A DNA stretch of 64,000 nucleotides from Alviniconcha marisindica (GCA_018857735.1 JABMCL010003271.1:665001-729000); one strand, 5' to 3'; shown: positions 33,590-45,188, numbered from the stretch's first letter. Numbers and translations are program-made. The notes: generated from the letters alone by a model not told the origin.

Positions 33590-35215
33590 TGTGCTGATGA
33601 CTGTAACAGGATGTGGTGATAATGGATGTGACAGGATGTGGTGATGATGGCTGTATCAGGATGTGGTGGTGATGTCTGGAAGGATGTGGTCAGGATGACT
33701 GTGACAGGATGTGGTGGTGATGACTGTGGAAGGATGTGGTGGTGATGACTGTGGAAGGATGTGGTGGTGATGATTGACAGGATGTGGTGGTGATGACTGT
33801 GGAAGGATGTGGTCATGATGACTATGACAGGATGTGGTGATGATGGCTGTAACAGGATGTGGTGGTGATGACTGTGGAAAGATGTGGTCAGGATGACTGT
33901 TGAAGGATGTGGTGGTGATGACTGTGGAAGGATGTGGTGGTGATGACTGTGGAAGAATGTGGTCATGATGACTGTGACAGGATGTGGTGGTGATGACTGT
34001 GGAAGGATGTGGTCATGATGACTGTGACAGGATGTAGTGGTGATGACTGTGACAGGATGCAGTGATGATGGCTGTGACAGGATATGGTGATGATGGCTGT
34101 GACAGGATGTGGTCATGATGGCTGTGACAGGATGTGGTCATGATGACTGTGACAGGATGTGGTGATGGCTGTAGCAGGATGTCGAGTTGATGACTGTGAC
34201 AGGATGTGGTGATGACGGCTCTGACAGGATGTGGTGGTGATGACTGTGACAGGATGTGGTGTTGGCTGTAACAGGATGTGGAGATGATGACTGTGACAGG
34301 ATGTGGTGATGAGGGCTATGACAGGATGTGGTGATGAGGGCTGTGGCAGGATGTGGAGATGATGACTGTGACAGGATGTGGTGGTGATGACTGTGACAGG
34401 ATGTGGTGATGATGTTGTAATAGGATGTGGTGATGAGGACTATGGCAGGATATGGTGATGAGGGCTGTGGCAGGATGTGGACATGATGCTGTAACAGGAT
34501 GTGGAGAAGATGACTGTGATGTGGTGATGAGGGCTGTGGCAGGATGTGGTGATGACTGTGACATGATGTGGTGATGAGGGCTGTGGCAGGATGTGGTGAT
34601 GACTGTGGCAGAATGTGGTGATGAGGGCTGTGGCAGGATGTGGTGATGACTGTGACAGGATGTGGTGATGAGGGCTGTGGCAGGATGTGGTGATGACTGT
34701 GGCAGGATGTGGTGATGAGGGCTGTGGCAGGATGTGGTGATGAAGGCTGTGGCAGGATGTGGTGATGACTGTGACAGGATGCAGTGATGAGGGCTGTGGC
34801 AGGATGTGATGAGGGCTGTGGCAGGATGTGGTGATGACTGTGACAGGATGTGGTGATGAGGGCTATGGCAGGATGTGATGAGGGCTGTGGCAGGATGTGG
34901 TGATGACTGTGACAGGATGCAGTGATGAGGGCTGTGGCAGGATGTGGTGATGAGGGCTGTGGCAGGATGTGGTTATAATACTGTAACACGATGTGGTGAT
35001 GAGGGCTGTGGCAGGATGTGGTGATGAGGGCTGTGGCAGGATGTGGTTATGATGCTGTAACACCATGTGGTGATGAGGGCTGTGGCAGGATGTGGTGATG
35101 ATGCTGTAACACGATGTGGTGATGAGGGCAGTGGCAGGATGTAGTGATGAGGGCTGTGGCAGGATGTGGTTATGATGCTGTTACAGGATGTGGTGGTGAT
35201 GACTGACAGGACTGC
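33590..35215 (+). repeat. 21-24 bp minisatellite before exon 20
   Basis: About 70 units with variants of GACTGTGACAGGATGTGGTG, GAGGGCTGTGGCAGGATGTG and GACTGTGGAAGGATGTGGTG. Two homogenised zones, one with GTGACAG or GTGGAAG (33600-34300) and one with GGGCTGTGGCAG (34320-35170). The array stops 20 bp before the acceptor. Its 283-codon reverse frame is periodic. Confidence 0.96.
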
Positions 35216-35230
35216 ATTGTAATTTTGCAG

Positions 35231-35339
35231 GGCAGAGAACGTTTTTGAGCTGAGCACAATCAAGGGAAATAACCGTGTGTACACCTTTGCGGCTGAGAGC
35301 CCCAGCGAGAGAAGAATGTGGATGGGAACACTGGGGAAG
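35231..35339 (+). CDS. ARAP: ARAP exon 20: PH3 C-terminal half
   Basis: The acceptor is TAATTTTGCAG and the donor GTAGGT. It reads RAENVFELSTIKGNNRVYTF and then AAESPSERRMWMGTLGK. F-E-L-x-T and the Y-T-F-A-A-E-S...W closing helix complete PH3. It is preceded by a 1.6 kb array of 21-24 bp repeats that ends 20 bp before the acceptor. Confidence 0.93.
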
Positions 35340-35384
35340 GTAGGTCACTCTGCTTTGTTGGTTTCTCTCCCCATGAAACATGTG

Positions 35385-35501
35385 TTTTGCTGAATGTGTT
35401 GTGTTGCTGCATCCTACCACAGTGAAAGTGTTTTGATTACTGCATTCTTTCATACTGAATGTGTTGTTGTTTGAGAGAGAGAGAGGGAGGGGGAGAGCGA
35501 G

Positions 35502-35559
<58 letters not shown>

Positions 35560-35651
35560 CCACACTATAGTGGAGATGTTTTGTTGCTGCATTCGCTTGT
35601 GGTGAATGTGTTGCCTGGTGTGTGTGTGTGTACGTGTGTGTGTGTGTGTAC

Positions 35652-35684
<33 letters not shown>

Positions 35685-35775
35685 GGAGAGAGAGAGACAT
35701 TTACTTCATACCATACTGAGTGTGTTTTGTTGCTGCATCAGATCATGCTGACTGTGTTGCCTGTTGTGTGTGTGA
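35385..35775 (+). repeat. Degenerate 110-140 bp units ending at the exon 21 acceptor
   Basis: Three units share GTTTTGTTGCTGCAT, (C/G)TGA(A/C)TGTGTTGCCTG and a TG-rich end, with large (GA)n (35473-35556) and (TG)n/(GA)n (35618-35697) expansions inside. The last unit supplies the polypyrimidine-poor acceptor of exon 21. Confidence 0.75.
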
Positions 35776-35778
35776 CAG

Positions 35779-35868
35779 CTGATTTCCCCAGTTGCTATTA
35801 TGGAGCATGTGGGGATGATGGACTTCAGTCTGGCAGCCCTTGTCTTCATGAGAGATTCCATCTCAGAG
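35779..35868 (+). CDS. ARAP: ARAP exon 21: PH4 start
   Basis: The acceptor is GTGTGTGACAG and the donor GTAGGA. Thirty codons read LISPVAIMEHVGMMDFSLAA and LVFMRDSISE. This is the divergent opening of the fourth ARAP PH domain; its identity rests mainly on position between PH3 and the rest of PH4. Confidence 0.83.
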
Positions 35869-36154
35869 GTAGGAACATGCAGAAACAAATATAAGGTGGA
35901 AATACTGAAGGAAGAGTGAAAGAAATGCATGCATATGCATGCATGCACACGCATACACCATACATGCCCACACACACGAATGCATGCACACACACATGCA
36001 GGCATGCTTGCACATGCATGTGGTTTATGGATTGCCGTGAAAAAGTTACATTACAGGTCTTTGACATAGTCCACTTATTTTCTGGGACAGTAAAGTTGGG
36101 AGGAGAAGGGGTGGGGGGTGAGGGAGGCAATATTTTGCTTTAGATGTGTGGTGT

Positions 36155-38090
36155 ACAGTTTATCCAGATGGCTGTGTGCCTAGAAGGCTGTGCGTATGAT
36201 GTGTGGGTGTGACAGTGTGTCATGCACAGCATTGTGTGTGGCTGTGTGTCATGCTGTGCATTGTGTGTTGGTGTGACTGTGTCATGCTGTGTATTGTATA
36301 TCGGTGTGGCTGTGTGTCATGCTGTGCACTGTGGTTGTGTGTGTGTGGTTGTCATGTTGTGTATTGTGTGTAGGTGGTTGTGTATTGTGTGTAGGTGTGT
36401 GTAGGTGTGCATGGCTGTGTGTCATTCTGTGCATTGTGTGTTGGTGTGGCTGTATGGCATGCCATGCATTGTGTGTGGCTTTGTGTCATGCTGTGGATTG
36501 TATATCGGTGTGGCTGTGTGTCATGCTGTGCACTGTGGTTGTGTGTGTGTGTGTGGTTGTCATGTTGTGTATTGTGTGTAGGTGGTTGTGTATTGTGTGT
36601 AGGTGTGACTGAATGTCATGCCATGCATTGTGTGTTGGTATGGCTGTGTGTCATGCCATGCACTGTGTGTGGGCATGGCTGTGTGTCATGCAGTGCATTG
36701 TGTGTGGGTGTGGCTATGTGTCATGCTGTGCGTTGTGTGTGGGCATGACTGTGTGTCATGCTGTGCATTGTGTGTGGGCATGGCTGTGTGTCATGCTGTG
36801 CATTGTGTGTGGGCATGGCTGTGTGTCATGCTGTGCATTGTGTGTGGGTGTGGCTATGTGTCATGCTGTGCATTGTGTGTGGGCATGGCTGTGTGTCATG
36901 CCATGCACTGTGTGTGGGCATGGCTGTGTTTCATGCTGTGCATTGTGTGTGGGCGTGGCTGTGTGTTATGCTGTGCATTGTGTGTGGGTGTGGCTATGTG
37001 TCATGCTGTGCATTGTGTGTGGGCATGGCTGTGTGTCATGCCATGCACTGTGTGTGGGCATGGCTGTGTTTCATGCTGTGCATTTGTGTGTGTGTGTGGC
37101 TGTGTGTCATGCTGTACATTGTGTGTGGGTGTGGCTATGTGTCATGCTGTGCATTGTGTGTGGGTGTGGCTGTGTGTCATGCTGTGCATTGTGTGTGGGG
37201 TGGCTGTGTTTCATGCTGTGCATTGTGTGTGGGCTGGCTGTGTGTCATGCTGTGCATTGTGTGTGGGTGTGGCTATGTGTCATGCTGTGCATTGTGTGTG
37301 GGCATGGCTGTGTTTCATGCTGTCATTGTGTGTGGATGGCTTTTCATGCTGTGCATTGTGTGTGGGGTGGGCTTGTGTCATGCTGTACATTGTGTGTGGG
37401 TGTGGCTATGTGTCATGCTGTGCATTGTGTGTGGGCGTGGCTGTGTCATGCATGCATTGTGTGTGGGCATGGCTGTGTTTCATGCTGTGCATTGTGTGTG
37501 TGTGGGCTGTGTGTCATGCTGTGCATTGTGTGTGGGTGTGGCTATGTGTCATGCTGTGCATTGTTTGGGCGTGGCTGTGTCATGCTGTGCATTGTGTGTG
37601 GGCATGGCTGTGTGTCATGCTGTGCATTGTGTGTGGGTGTGGCTGTGTGTCATGCTGTGCATTGTGTGTGGGATGTGGCTATGTGTCATGCTGTGCATTG
37701 TGTGTGGGCATGACTGTGTGTCATGCTGTGCATTGTGTGTGGGTGTGGCTGTGTGTCATGCTGTGCATTGTGTGTGGGTTGGCTGTGTGTCATGCATGTG
37801 CATTGTGTGTGGGTGGCTGTGTGTCATGCTGTGCATTGTGTGTGGTGTGGCTTGTGTCATGCTGTGCATTGTGTGTGGGTGTGGTGTGTCATGCTGTGCA
37901 TTGTGTGTCATGGCTGTGTGTCATGCTGCATGTGTGTGCATGCTGTGTGTCATGCTGTGCATTGTGTGTGGGGCATGGCATGTGTGTCATGCTGCACTGT
38001 GTGTGGTCATGGCTATGTGTCATGCTGTACATTGTGTGTGGGTGTGTCATGCTGTGCATTGTGTGTGGGCATGGCTGTAGTCATCGTGGA
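36155..38090 (+). repeat. 35-37 bp satellite in intron 21
   Basis: About 53 units with TGTGTGTCATGCTGTGCATT and GTGTGTGGGCATGGC. Units of 36 bp keep several frames open, giving a cysteine-rich 645-codon open frame that is not a gene. Confidence 0.97.
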
Positions 38091-39300
38091 CATGCTGCTG
38101 TGTTTCATGAACAAGTTGTACATCTGTTGTTGTTGTGCACTGTATGTTGTTTGCATTGTCCAGCACTCTGTTGTATGATCATTGTACTCTGTTGTTTTGC
38201 ATTGTTCCACACTCTGTTGTTGTCACTGTGCTCTGTTGTTTTGCATTGTTCCACACTCTGTTGTATGTCACTGTGCTCTGTTGTTTTGCATTGTTCCACA
38301 CTCTGTTGTTGTCACTGTGCTCTGTTGTTTTGCATTGTACCACACTCTGTTGTACAGCACTGTACTCTGTTGTTTTGCATTGTTCCACACTCGGTTGTAC
38401 AGCACTGTACTCTGTTGTTTTGCATTGTACCGCACTCTGTTGTACAGCACTGTACTCTGTTGTTTTGCATTGTACCGCACTCTGTTGTACAGCATTGTAC
38501 TCTGTTGTTTTGCATTGTACCGCACTCTGTTGTACAGCACTGTACTCTTTTGTAGTGTACTGCATGTGGCTGTACTGCACTGTTTTCTGTTCTACTGCAT
38601 GCTGTTGTATTGCACTGTATTCTGTTGTATTGTACTGCACTCTGCTGTACTGCACTGTATTCTGTTGTATCATACTGCACTGTATTCTGTTGTATTGTAC
38701 TGGACTCTGTTGTACTGCATTGTATTCTGTTGTACTGCACTCTGTTGTACTGCATTGTATTCTGTTGTATCATACTGCACTGTATTCTGTTGTATTGTAC
38801 TGGACTCTGTTGTACTGCATTGTATTCTGTTGTACTGCACTCTGTTGTACTGCATTGTATTCTGTTGTATTGTACTGTGCTCTGTTGTACTGCACTGTAT
38901 TCTGTTGTATCATACTGCACTGTGTTCTGTTGTATTGTACTGGACTCTGTTGTACTGCATTGTATTCTGTTGTACTGCACTCTGTTGTACTGCATTGTAT
39001 TCTGTTGTATCATATTGCACTGTGTTCTGTTGTATTGTTCTGCACTCTGTTATACTGCACTGTATTCTGGTGTATTGTAGTGCAATGTGGTTTGTTGTTC
39101 TGCATTGAACCACACTCTGTTGTACTGCACTGTATTCCGTTGCATTGTACTGCATTCTGTTGTACTGCAACTGTGACTGTAGTCTACTGTTCTGCACTGT
39201 ACCTTGATGCTTTGCATCATACTGTACTCTGTTGTATTGCACTGTACTCTTTTGTTCTGCATTGTACCACACTGTTGTACTTCACTCTGATCTGCTGTAC
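38090..39300 (+). repeat. Second satellite in intron 21 (CTCTGTTGT type)
   Basis: Two zones. At 38160-38560 45-bp units carry CACTCTGTTGTACAGCACTG and TTGTTTTGCATTGTACC. At 38560-39290 shorter subunits of about 16-20 bp (TTCTGTTGTACTGCA) recur in blocks of about 155 bp. Both strands are open over hundreds of codons by periodicity. Confidence 0.93.
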
Positions 39301-39307
39301 TACTTGC

Positions 39308-39512
<205 letters not shown>

Positions 39513-39580
39513 ACCCACACACCCACATGGTGGGCTTATGGGATGTCCTCCTTTTTTGACACAGTTTTGATTATTTTCAG

Positions 39581-39626
39581 GACTTACAACTGGATCACAC
39601 TGACCTGCGGAAGGCCACACAGATAC
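39581..39626 (+). CDS. ARAP: ARAP exon 22: PH4 middle
   Basis: The acceptor is ATTATTTTCAG and the donor GTGAGT. It reads DLQLDHTDLRKATQI plus one base. The 3.7 kb intron before it is almost entirely tandem repeat. Confidence 0.84.
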
Positions 39627-39877
39627 GTGAGTACCCTTTTGTCCTTCCCAGGTGCAGCATGCTGTGTTTTTGCTGCCTTGTCCCTGTAGTGTTTACAAGT
39701 GTGGATTCGGTTAATAGTGGAATCAGTTATTGGTGACTTGATCAGGTCAGGTCTTTGTCGTGTGTGTGTGTGTGGCATCTGCCAAGCTTTAGTTAACTGC
39801 CTTGTTTGTTGATTCTCACTTTACAGGGAAATAAAACTGTAAAAGAAATGATGTCCCATAAGACCATCATGTGTGAG

Positions 39878-39879
<2 letters not shown>

Positions 39880-39931
<52 letters not shown>
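39880..39931. repeat. (TG)n, target of hAT-like insertion
   Basis: About 25 TG dinucleotides; the element at 39935 inserted at its end, duplicating GTGTGCAT. Confidence 0.9.
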
Positions 39932-39932
<1 letters not shown>

Positions 39933-39934
39933 AT

Positions 39935-40373
39935 CAAACTCCAAGCACTGGTTTACAACATCCTTCCTTCAACCACTGCTGTCTTTAGTTACACCATAGG
40001 GTCCAGAAAAATGTCAGCTAACGAGCAGTTTTTTGTTGGTGCTCAAACAGTAGTAAGTTTGTTACAAACAACTCAGATAAAACAAGGTGTGTCATTTATA
40101 GCCGTCAACAAAGTTTACACCAGCACAAATAAAACCAGAATCGTTTGAATCGAGATGGAACTCCTTTTTTTCCCCAGGGTGGATGCCTCTCATGTTTATG
40201 TGCATGCTTTGGCGCTAGGTTGCTTCTACAGTCATATTAGTACTGAAACCTTTTGGAGGGTGCTGACCGTGTCGCTGGACAGCTGCGTGGAGATGAAGAG
40301 TACCCCTTCAGTGGCGTAACTAAATCTGGCAGAGTTTGGAGGAAGGTGCCGGAATGTGATGCTCAGAGTGTGC
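39935..40373 (+). mobile_element. hAT-like non-autonomous element, full copy
   Basis: 439 bp flanked by GTGTGCAT (39927-39934 and 40374-40381). The left end CAAACTCCAAGCACTGG pairs imperfectly over about 60 bp with the right end GATGCTCAGAGTGTGC. It includes a 45-codon open stretch starting MSANEQFFVG that also stays open in the other two copies. Confidence 0.92.
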
Positions 40374-40394
40374 GTGTGCATGTGTGTGGGTGTG

Positions 40395-40440
<46 letters not shown>

Positions 40441-40450
40441 CGTGCATGTG
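40395..40450. repeat. (TG)n between hAT-like element and SINE A
   Basis: About 20 TG dinucleotides with GCGTGCATG ends. Confidence 0.9.
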
Positions 40451-40920
40451 TGATGGAGCGGGGATAGCTCAGTGGTTAGAGCACCAGACTTGTGATTGAA
40501 AGGTCATGGGTTCGAATCCCAACAGGAACAGTGGGAGAATTTTCTTTTCCAGGGTCAACTTTCTGTGCTGACTCTTATTTCAGTATCTGTTCCACCACCA
40601 TGTTACCACAGTAGCACGTAAAAAATCCCAGTCATTCTGCCAAAAGTGCAGGTGGCAGGTTACAACTGAACATGTGTGCACCTTATGTATGTGGCTTTTG
40701 CATGAGTATGGTGTACACAGAATGCACCGAGACAGCACCAGTTTCATGTGGCACAGCTATGTCAGCACTGTAAGTACACCACTTCAGTGGATATTCAAGA
40801 GCTTGCTATAAAAAGCTGGTCACTCATGTAGAATCACATATGAGCGCAGTGAGTCTGCTTGAGAGCGGAGAATAGTGATTAGAACATGGCTGCTGCAGGT
40901 TCCTGTCTATAATAAACCAT
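40451..40920 (+). mobile_element. SINE A, full copy with tRNA-like head
   Basis: The head has a good Pol III A box (TAGCTCAGTGGTTAGAGCA) and B box (GGTTCGAATCC), but the acceptor and anticodon stems do not pair, so it is a SINE promoter and not a tRNA gene. The body carries TTACCACAGTAGCACGTAAA and CTGCCAAAAGTGCAGGTGGC as in the truncated copies at 25135, 43440 and 62056. Confidence 0.88.
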
Positions 40921-41254
40921 TGCATCACCAAAAAGATGTTGGTTTTGATTTCTCACAGCCCCTGGCACAAATGTACATTTTCAGAAGTGAAATGCATTGA
41001 GTTAGTGTACACAACTGCCTTGACAGAATGGCAGTTTTTTTTCTTTCCCCCTTCTCTTTTTGAAATGGGATGTTGCACTTTGTAGAGGTTGTGTGCTGGG
41101 GTAATGTCCTCTCCTGGAACTGTCGGACAGGGGTAGGTGCAGATGAGTTGTTTTCCTGTAATGTGAAATCCTATGATTTTACAACCAACAAGACAGTTAA
41201 CTAATGCTTGGCAGATGTCACACAAACACGACAGAGACCTGATTGAGTCACCAA

Positions 41255-41575
41255 CTGTAACTCTCACCAGGCATGCGAGTAGATACAAGGTACATAAACT
41301 CCACCAGAGGTACATCCTCTAGACCTGAGTCACCTATGGTAACTCTTTCACCTGGCATGCAAGTAAACGCAAGGTACGTAAACTCCACCAGAGGTACATC
41401 CTCTAGACCTGAGTCACCTACGGTAACTCTTTCACCTGGCATGCAAGTAAACGCAAGGTACATAAACTCCACCAGAGGTACATCCTCTAGACCTGAGTCA
41501 CCTACGGTAACTCTTTCACCTGGCATGCAAGTAAACACAAGGTACGTAAACTCCACCAGAGGTACATGCTCTGAT
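41255..41575 (-). repeat. 84-bp tandem array (family F)
   Basis: Four nearly identical units with CTCCACCAGAGGTACATCCT and GGCATGCAAGTAAACGCAAG. A single diverged unit in the opposite orientation lies at 54095-54165, so the array grew from a dispersed repeat. Confidence 0.9.
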
Positions 41576-41604
41576 GTGATCATATAATGTGAGAATTCAG
41601 TATG

Positions 41605-41990
41605 TGTTTGTATGTGCAGAGATGGAGTGTGGGTGTGGTGATTAGAGCTGCGTGTTTGTGTTTGTATGTGCAGAGATGAAGGGTGGGTGTGGTGATTAGA
41701 GCTGCGTGTTTGTGTTTGTATGTGCAGAGATGAAGGGTGGGTGTGGTGATTAGAGCTGCGTGTTTGTGTTTGTATGTGCAGAGATGAAGGGTGGGTGTGG
41801 TGATTAGAGCGTGTATTTTTGTTTGTATGTGCAGAGATGAAGGGTGGGTGTGGTGATTAGAGCTGCGTGTTTGTGTTTGTATGTGCAGAGATGAAGGGTG
41901 GGTGTGGTGATTAGAGCTGCGTGTTTGTGTTTGTATGTGCAGAGATGAAGGGTGGGTGTGGTGATTAGAGCTGCGTGTTTGTGTTTGCAG
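41605..41990 (+). repeat. ARAP: 54-bp array ending at the exon 23 acceptor
   Basis: Seven units with GTGTTTGTATGTGCAG/AGATGA and GGGTGTGGTGATTAGAGCTG. The true acceptor, GTGTTTGTGTTTGCAG/GGATGA, is formed by the truncated last unit. Acceptor-like AG sites occur every 54 bp at about 41619, 41673, 41727, 41781, 41834, 41888 and 41942. Confidence 0.92.
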
Positions 41991-42069
41991 GGATGATAGA
42001 CACTCAGGGTACCTCGTGCCCCCAGTGCATGGAGAAGGGAGACTGCATTGTTCTCATTTCACCGGGACA
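41991..42069 (+). CDS. ARAP: ARAP exon 23: PH4 middle
   Basis: The acceptor is GTGTTTGCAG and the donor GTTAGT. It reads RMIDTQGTSCPQCMEKGDCI and VLISPG, and the codon split at the donor is completed by exon 24 to Q. Ending here makes PH4 continue as SPG-Q-TFYIQ. The exon is flanked on both sides by arrays containing copies of its own edges. Confidence 0.85.
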
Positions 42070-43430
42070 GTTAGTTCTCTTTCTTGCTTCACCTGGCTGT
42101 GTTGTGTGTGTGTGTGTGTGTGTGTGTGTCTGTAACGGTCTGCCACTCTGTTCCATTCAGTGGCACAGTTGGTAGTGATTGTCTTCACCTGTCTGTGTGG
42201 TGGACTCTGTGTGTGTGCATCTGTGTCAGTTTTGTTGACTGGGACAGTTGGTAGTGACTTTCCTCTTCTCTGTGTGTGACTCACTGTGACTATGCCAGTC
42301 TGTGTCAGTTCTGTTGACTGGGACAGTTGGTAGTGACTTCTCTGTGTGTGACTCACTGTGACTATGCCAGTCTGTGTCAGTTCTGTTGACTGGGACAGTT
42401 GGTAGTGACTTCTCTGTGTGTGACTCACTGTGACTATGCCAGTCTGTGTCAGTTCTGTTGACCGAGACAGTTGGTAGTGACTTCTGTGTGTGTGACTCAC
42501 TGTGACTATGCCAGTCTGTGTCAGTTCTGTTGACTGGAACAGTTCGTAGTGACTTTCTTCTTCTCTGTGTGACTCACTGTGACATTGTCTGTGTCAGTTT
42601 TGTTGAGTGGGACAGTTGGTAGTGATTTTCCTCTTCTCTGTGTGTGACTCACTGTGACTATGCCAGTCTGTGTCAGTTCTGCTGACTGGGACAGTGGTAG
42701 TGACTTTACTCTTCTCTGTGTTTGACTCACTGTGACTATGCCAGTCTGTGTCAGTTCTGTTGACTGGGAGGTTGGTAGTGACTTTCCTCTTCTCTGTGTG
42801 TGACTCACTCTGACATTGTCTGTGTCAGTTCTGTTGACTGGGACAGTTGGTAGTGACTTTCCTCTCATCTGTGTGTGACTCACTCTGACATTGTGTGTGT
42901 CAGTTCTGTTGACTGGGACAGTTGGTAGTGACTTCTCTGTGTGTGACTCACTGTGACATTGTCTGTGTCAGTTCTGTTGACTGGGACAGTTGGTAGTGAC
43001 TTCTCTGTGTGTGACTCACTGTGACTATGCCAGTCTGTGTCAGTTCTGTTGATTGGGACAGTTGGTAGTGATTTTCCTCTTCTTTGTGTGTGACTCACTG
43101 TGACTATGTCAGTCTGTGTCAGTTCTGTTGACTGGGAGGTTGGTAGTGACTTTCCTTTTCTCTGTGTGTGACTCACTGTGACTATGCCAGTCTGTGTCAG
43201 TTCTGTTGACTGGGGCAGTTGGTAGTGACTTTCCTCTCATCTGTGTGTAACTCACTCTGACATTGTCTGTGTCAGTTCTGTTGACTGGGACAGTTGGTAG
43301 TGACTTCTTGTGTGTGACACTGTGACTATGCCAGTCTGTGTCAGTTCTGTTAACTGGGACAGTGGTAGTGACTTTCTTCTTCTTTATGTGACTCACTGTG
43401 ACTATGCCTGTCTGTGTACATTGCATTACA
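42070..43430 (+). repeat. ARAP: 70-80 bp array from the exon 23 donor edge
   Basis: About 17 units with TGTTGACTGGGACAGTTGGT and AGTGACTTTCCTCTTCTCTG. The exon 23 edge reads ACCGGGACA/GTTAGTTCTC with CTTCACCTGGCTGTG after it. The first, intermediate unit (42158-42200) has AGTGGCACAGTTGGTAG and CTTCACCTGTCTGTGTGG, which ties the array to the exon edge. A (TG)n run lies at 42098-42128. Confidence 0.82.
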
Positions 43431-43435
43431 CGTTA

Positions 43436-43565
43436 CCACAGTAAGACATAAAATGTTTGTGTACATTGCATTACACGTTACCACAGTAAGACATAAAAGA
43501 CCCCATTGAATCTGCCAATAGTGCAGGTGGTAGCTAGGTTACAGATCAATGCACATGTATCCTTC
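43436..43565 (+). mobile_element. SINE A fragment with short tandem duplication
   Basis: GTTACCACAGTAAGACATAA occurs twice 47 bp apart, followed by TCTGCCAATAGTGCAGGTGG as in SINE A. Confidence 0.65.
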
Positions 43566-43995
43566 ATAATAATAATGTAAATTTATCATGTGCTGATCAA
43601 TGCCCTGATTGCTTACATGATACATATTAACCTAAATATGATATTCTATACACGTGTAGAGCACAGTCCTGCCAAAACAATTTACATAAAGTATTATATG
43701 GAAAAACAAACACACGCACACACATGTGCGCACACACACACACATTCAATGGCTGTAGCAGAAACTGAATACTGATATTAGTTGGGATGAAAATACTGTG
43801 AGAAGAGGAAGGTTTTCAGTTTGGCTTTAAAAGATGACAGGGTTGAGCAGTGTCTAAGCTCTTGTGGGAGTGAATTCTAAATGTGGGGTCCAAAGCAAGA
43901 GAAGGTGCGAAGAGAAGGTTGTATCCTTGACACAACAGAGTCAGAGAGGGCTGACTATATATGTGCTGTCCTGGCATAGTGTGGGAACCCATAAC
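43566..43995 (-). mobile_element. LINE 3' end, reverse copy
   Basis: On the minus strand it reads NSLPQELRHCSTLSSFKAKL and KTFLFSQYFHPN, the C-terminus of a non-LTR retrotransposon ORF2 (NSLP...SFK..LK..LF is common in CR1/L2/RTE-like clades). The residue before NSLP, normally W, is a TAG stop. The 3' UTR matches 57180-57515 and ends in (ATT)n. A CA tract has grown inside. Confidence 0.8.
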
Positions 43996-44084
43996 CCATC
44001 AGAGAAACAACCACACATGTGACTCATCAGGGAACACTTGTCCATAGTCAGCTAACTGTGAGCCACCATGGACTGATCTTTGGC

Positions 44085-44180
44085 ATGAAAGAGTGGAACT
44101 GGTGCATGCAGCCCATGCCGTCCCTAATAAGCCTTATGGTTTCTGGGGATGTTAAGCACCATGTTTACATGCAAACCTGT
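44085..44180 (+). mobile_element. Dispersed family D tail
   Basis: CGTCCCTAATAAGCCTTATG and GTTTCTGGGGATGTTAAGCA, then CATGTTTAC, as at 22400 and 54470. Confidence 0.65.
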
Positions 44181-44364
44181 CTCCACTTCAAACTTTATTT
44201 TTTGTTTTTTAGGCAGACTGGTGAGGAATGAACTTTCCCCATAATCCTTGCATATTAGGAAAGAGCCACCACCACAATAAAACACAAAGCAATCCAGAGC
44301 AACACAGTACAGCTACAAGCAGCGTAGCACAAAGTGATACAACACACTGGTTTTTCATGTGCAG

Positions 44365-44437
44365 GACATTCTACATACAGGCCAACCTGCTGCGAGACAC
44401 TCGTCACATTTTTGAAAACATATCAGTGGCTATGAAG
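44365..44437 (+). CDS. ARAP: ARAP exon 24: PH4 C-terminal helix
   Basis: The acceptor is TCATGTGCAG and the donor GTACAG. It reads TFYIQANLLRDTRHIFENIS and VAMK. F-Y-I-Q plus a helix in the place of the usual W (here I-F) closes PH4. Confidence 0.88.
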
Positions 44438-44459
44438 GTACAGTATAGTTTACAGTATC

Positions 44460-45185
44460 TCCCCCCCCCCCTGCCCCCCCAAACCCCGCCGTCAGCAGCT
44501 GTTGAAAATTTAAAGTACAATAAAGGTTTTTTTCCATGAATGAAGTGCTGTTCCTATGATTCCATAACTACACTTGGCTCCTCCAAGATCTGATTTGGCC
44601 TAAAATATGACCTTCGTGGTTTACCGGGAGTTTGAAACCTCAAGTCAGTCAATCCAAATCACAAGTTCATTGATGGAATCTATGTGCCCACACAAAAAAA
44701 GGGACTGTCCATCTCCCCGTCCACTTGTCTGTTTGTACATCAGTTTTGTCCAGCTGGATTGATTTTGTAGATTCTACTGGAGAAAGGGACTTTTTGAAGT
44801 GTGCATTTGTTTGTGACAGCGTTTGATCATCCTGAGGTGACACTGTGCAGTTGACGGGATGTTAAAAGTGAATTACTAAACAACTGTCCACCTGTTTTGC
44901 TGCCTGCATGTGTATATCTACATGTACTGAGTTTCCCCTTGGCATGATAATAAGCTTGCTTGGTGGATCAACTGACTCATAACCTTGACCTTGTTTTAAG
45001 GTCACAGATATATATCAGAAACATAAACTTCAAATTGAGTCATTTCGATTCTTGTCCTATTTGGTTTAAGTGTGGTTGCTACATGCATTAAAATGACAGG
45101 TTTAAAAATTATTTTATTTGCTGTTGTCCTGTTTGGCACTTGAATGTGAGTTGTCCAAGTGTAACTGCTCTTTTTGTCCTGTGTG
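44460..45185 (+). other. ARAP: Intron 24
   Basis: A poly-C patch (44461-44485) directly after the exon 24 donor; the rest holds nothing recognisable. Confidence 0.4.
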
Positions 45186-45188
45186 CAG

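Noticed and set aside
34138..34989. 283-codon reverse frame rich in His, Ser, Pro
   Set aside because: Translation of the 21-24 bp minisatellite; no gene features.
33590..35230. Array before exon 20 as a copy of its acceptor
   Set aside because: Units have GTGACAG but the exon start GGCAGAGAACG is not repeated in them.
36613..38555. Cysteine-rich open frames up to 645 codons on the plus strand
   Set aside because: They lie wholly in a 35-37 bp satellite; several frames are open at once because most units are 36 bp, and the residues simply repeat the unit. No splice or domain support.
40454..40525. tRNA gene (good A and B boxes)
   Set aside because: The acceptor arms do not pair and the anticodon stem is broken; followed by a SINE body present elsewhere in the window.
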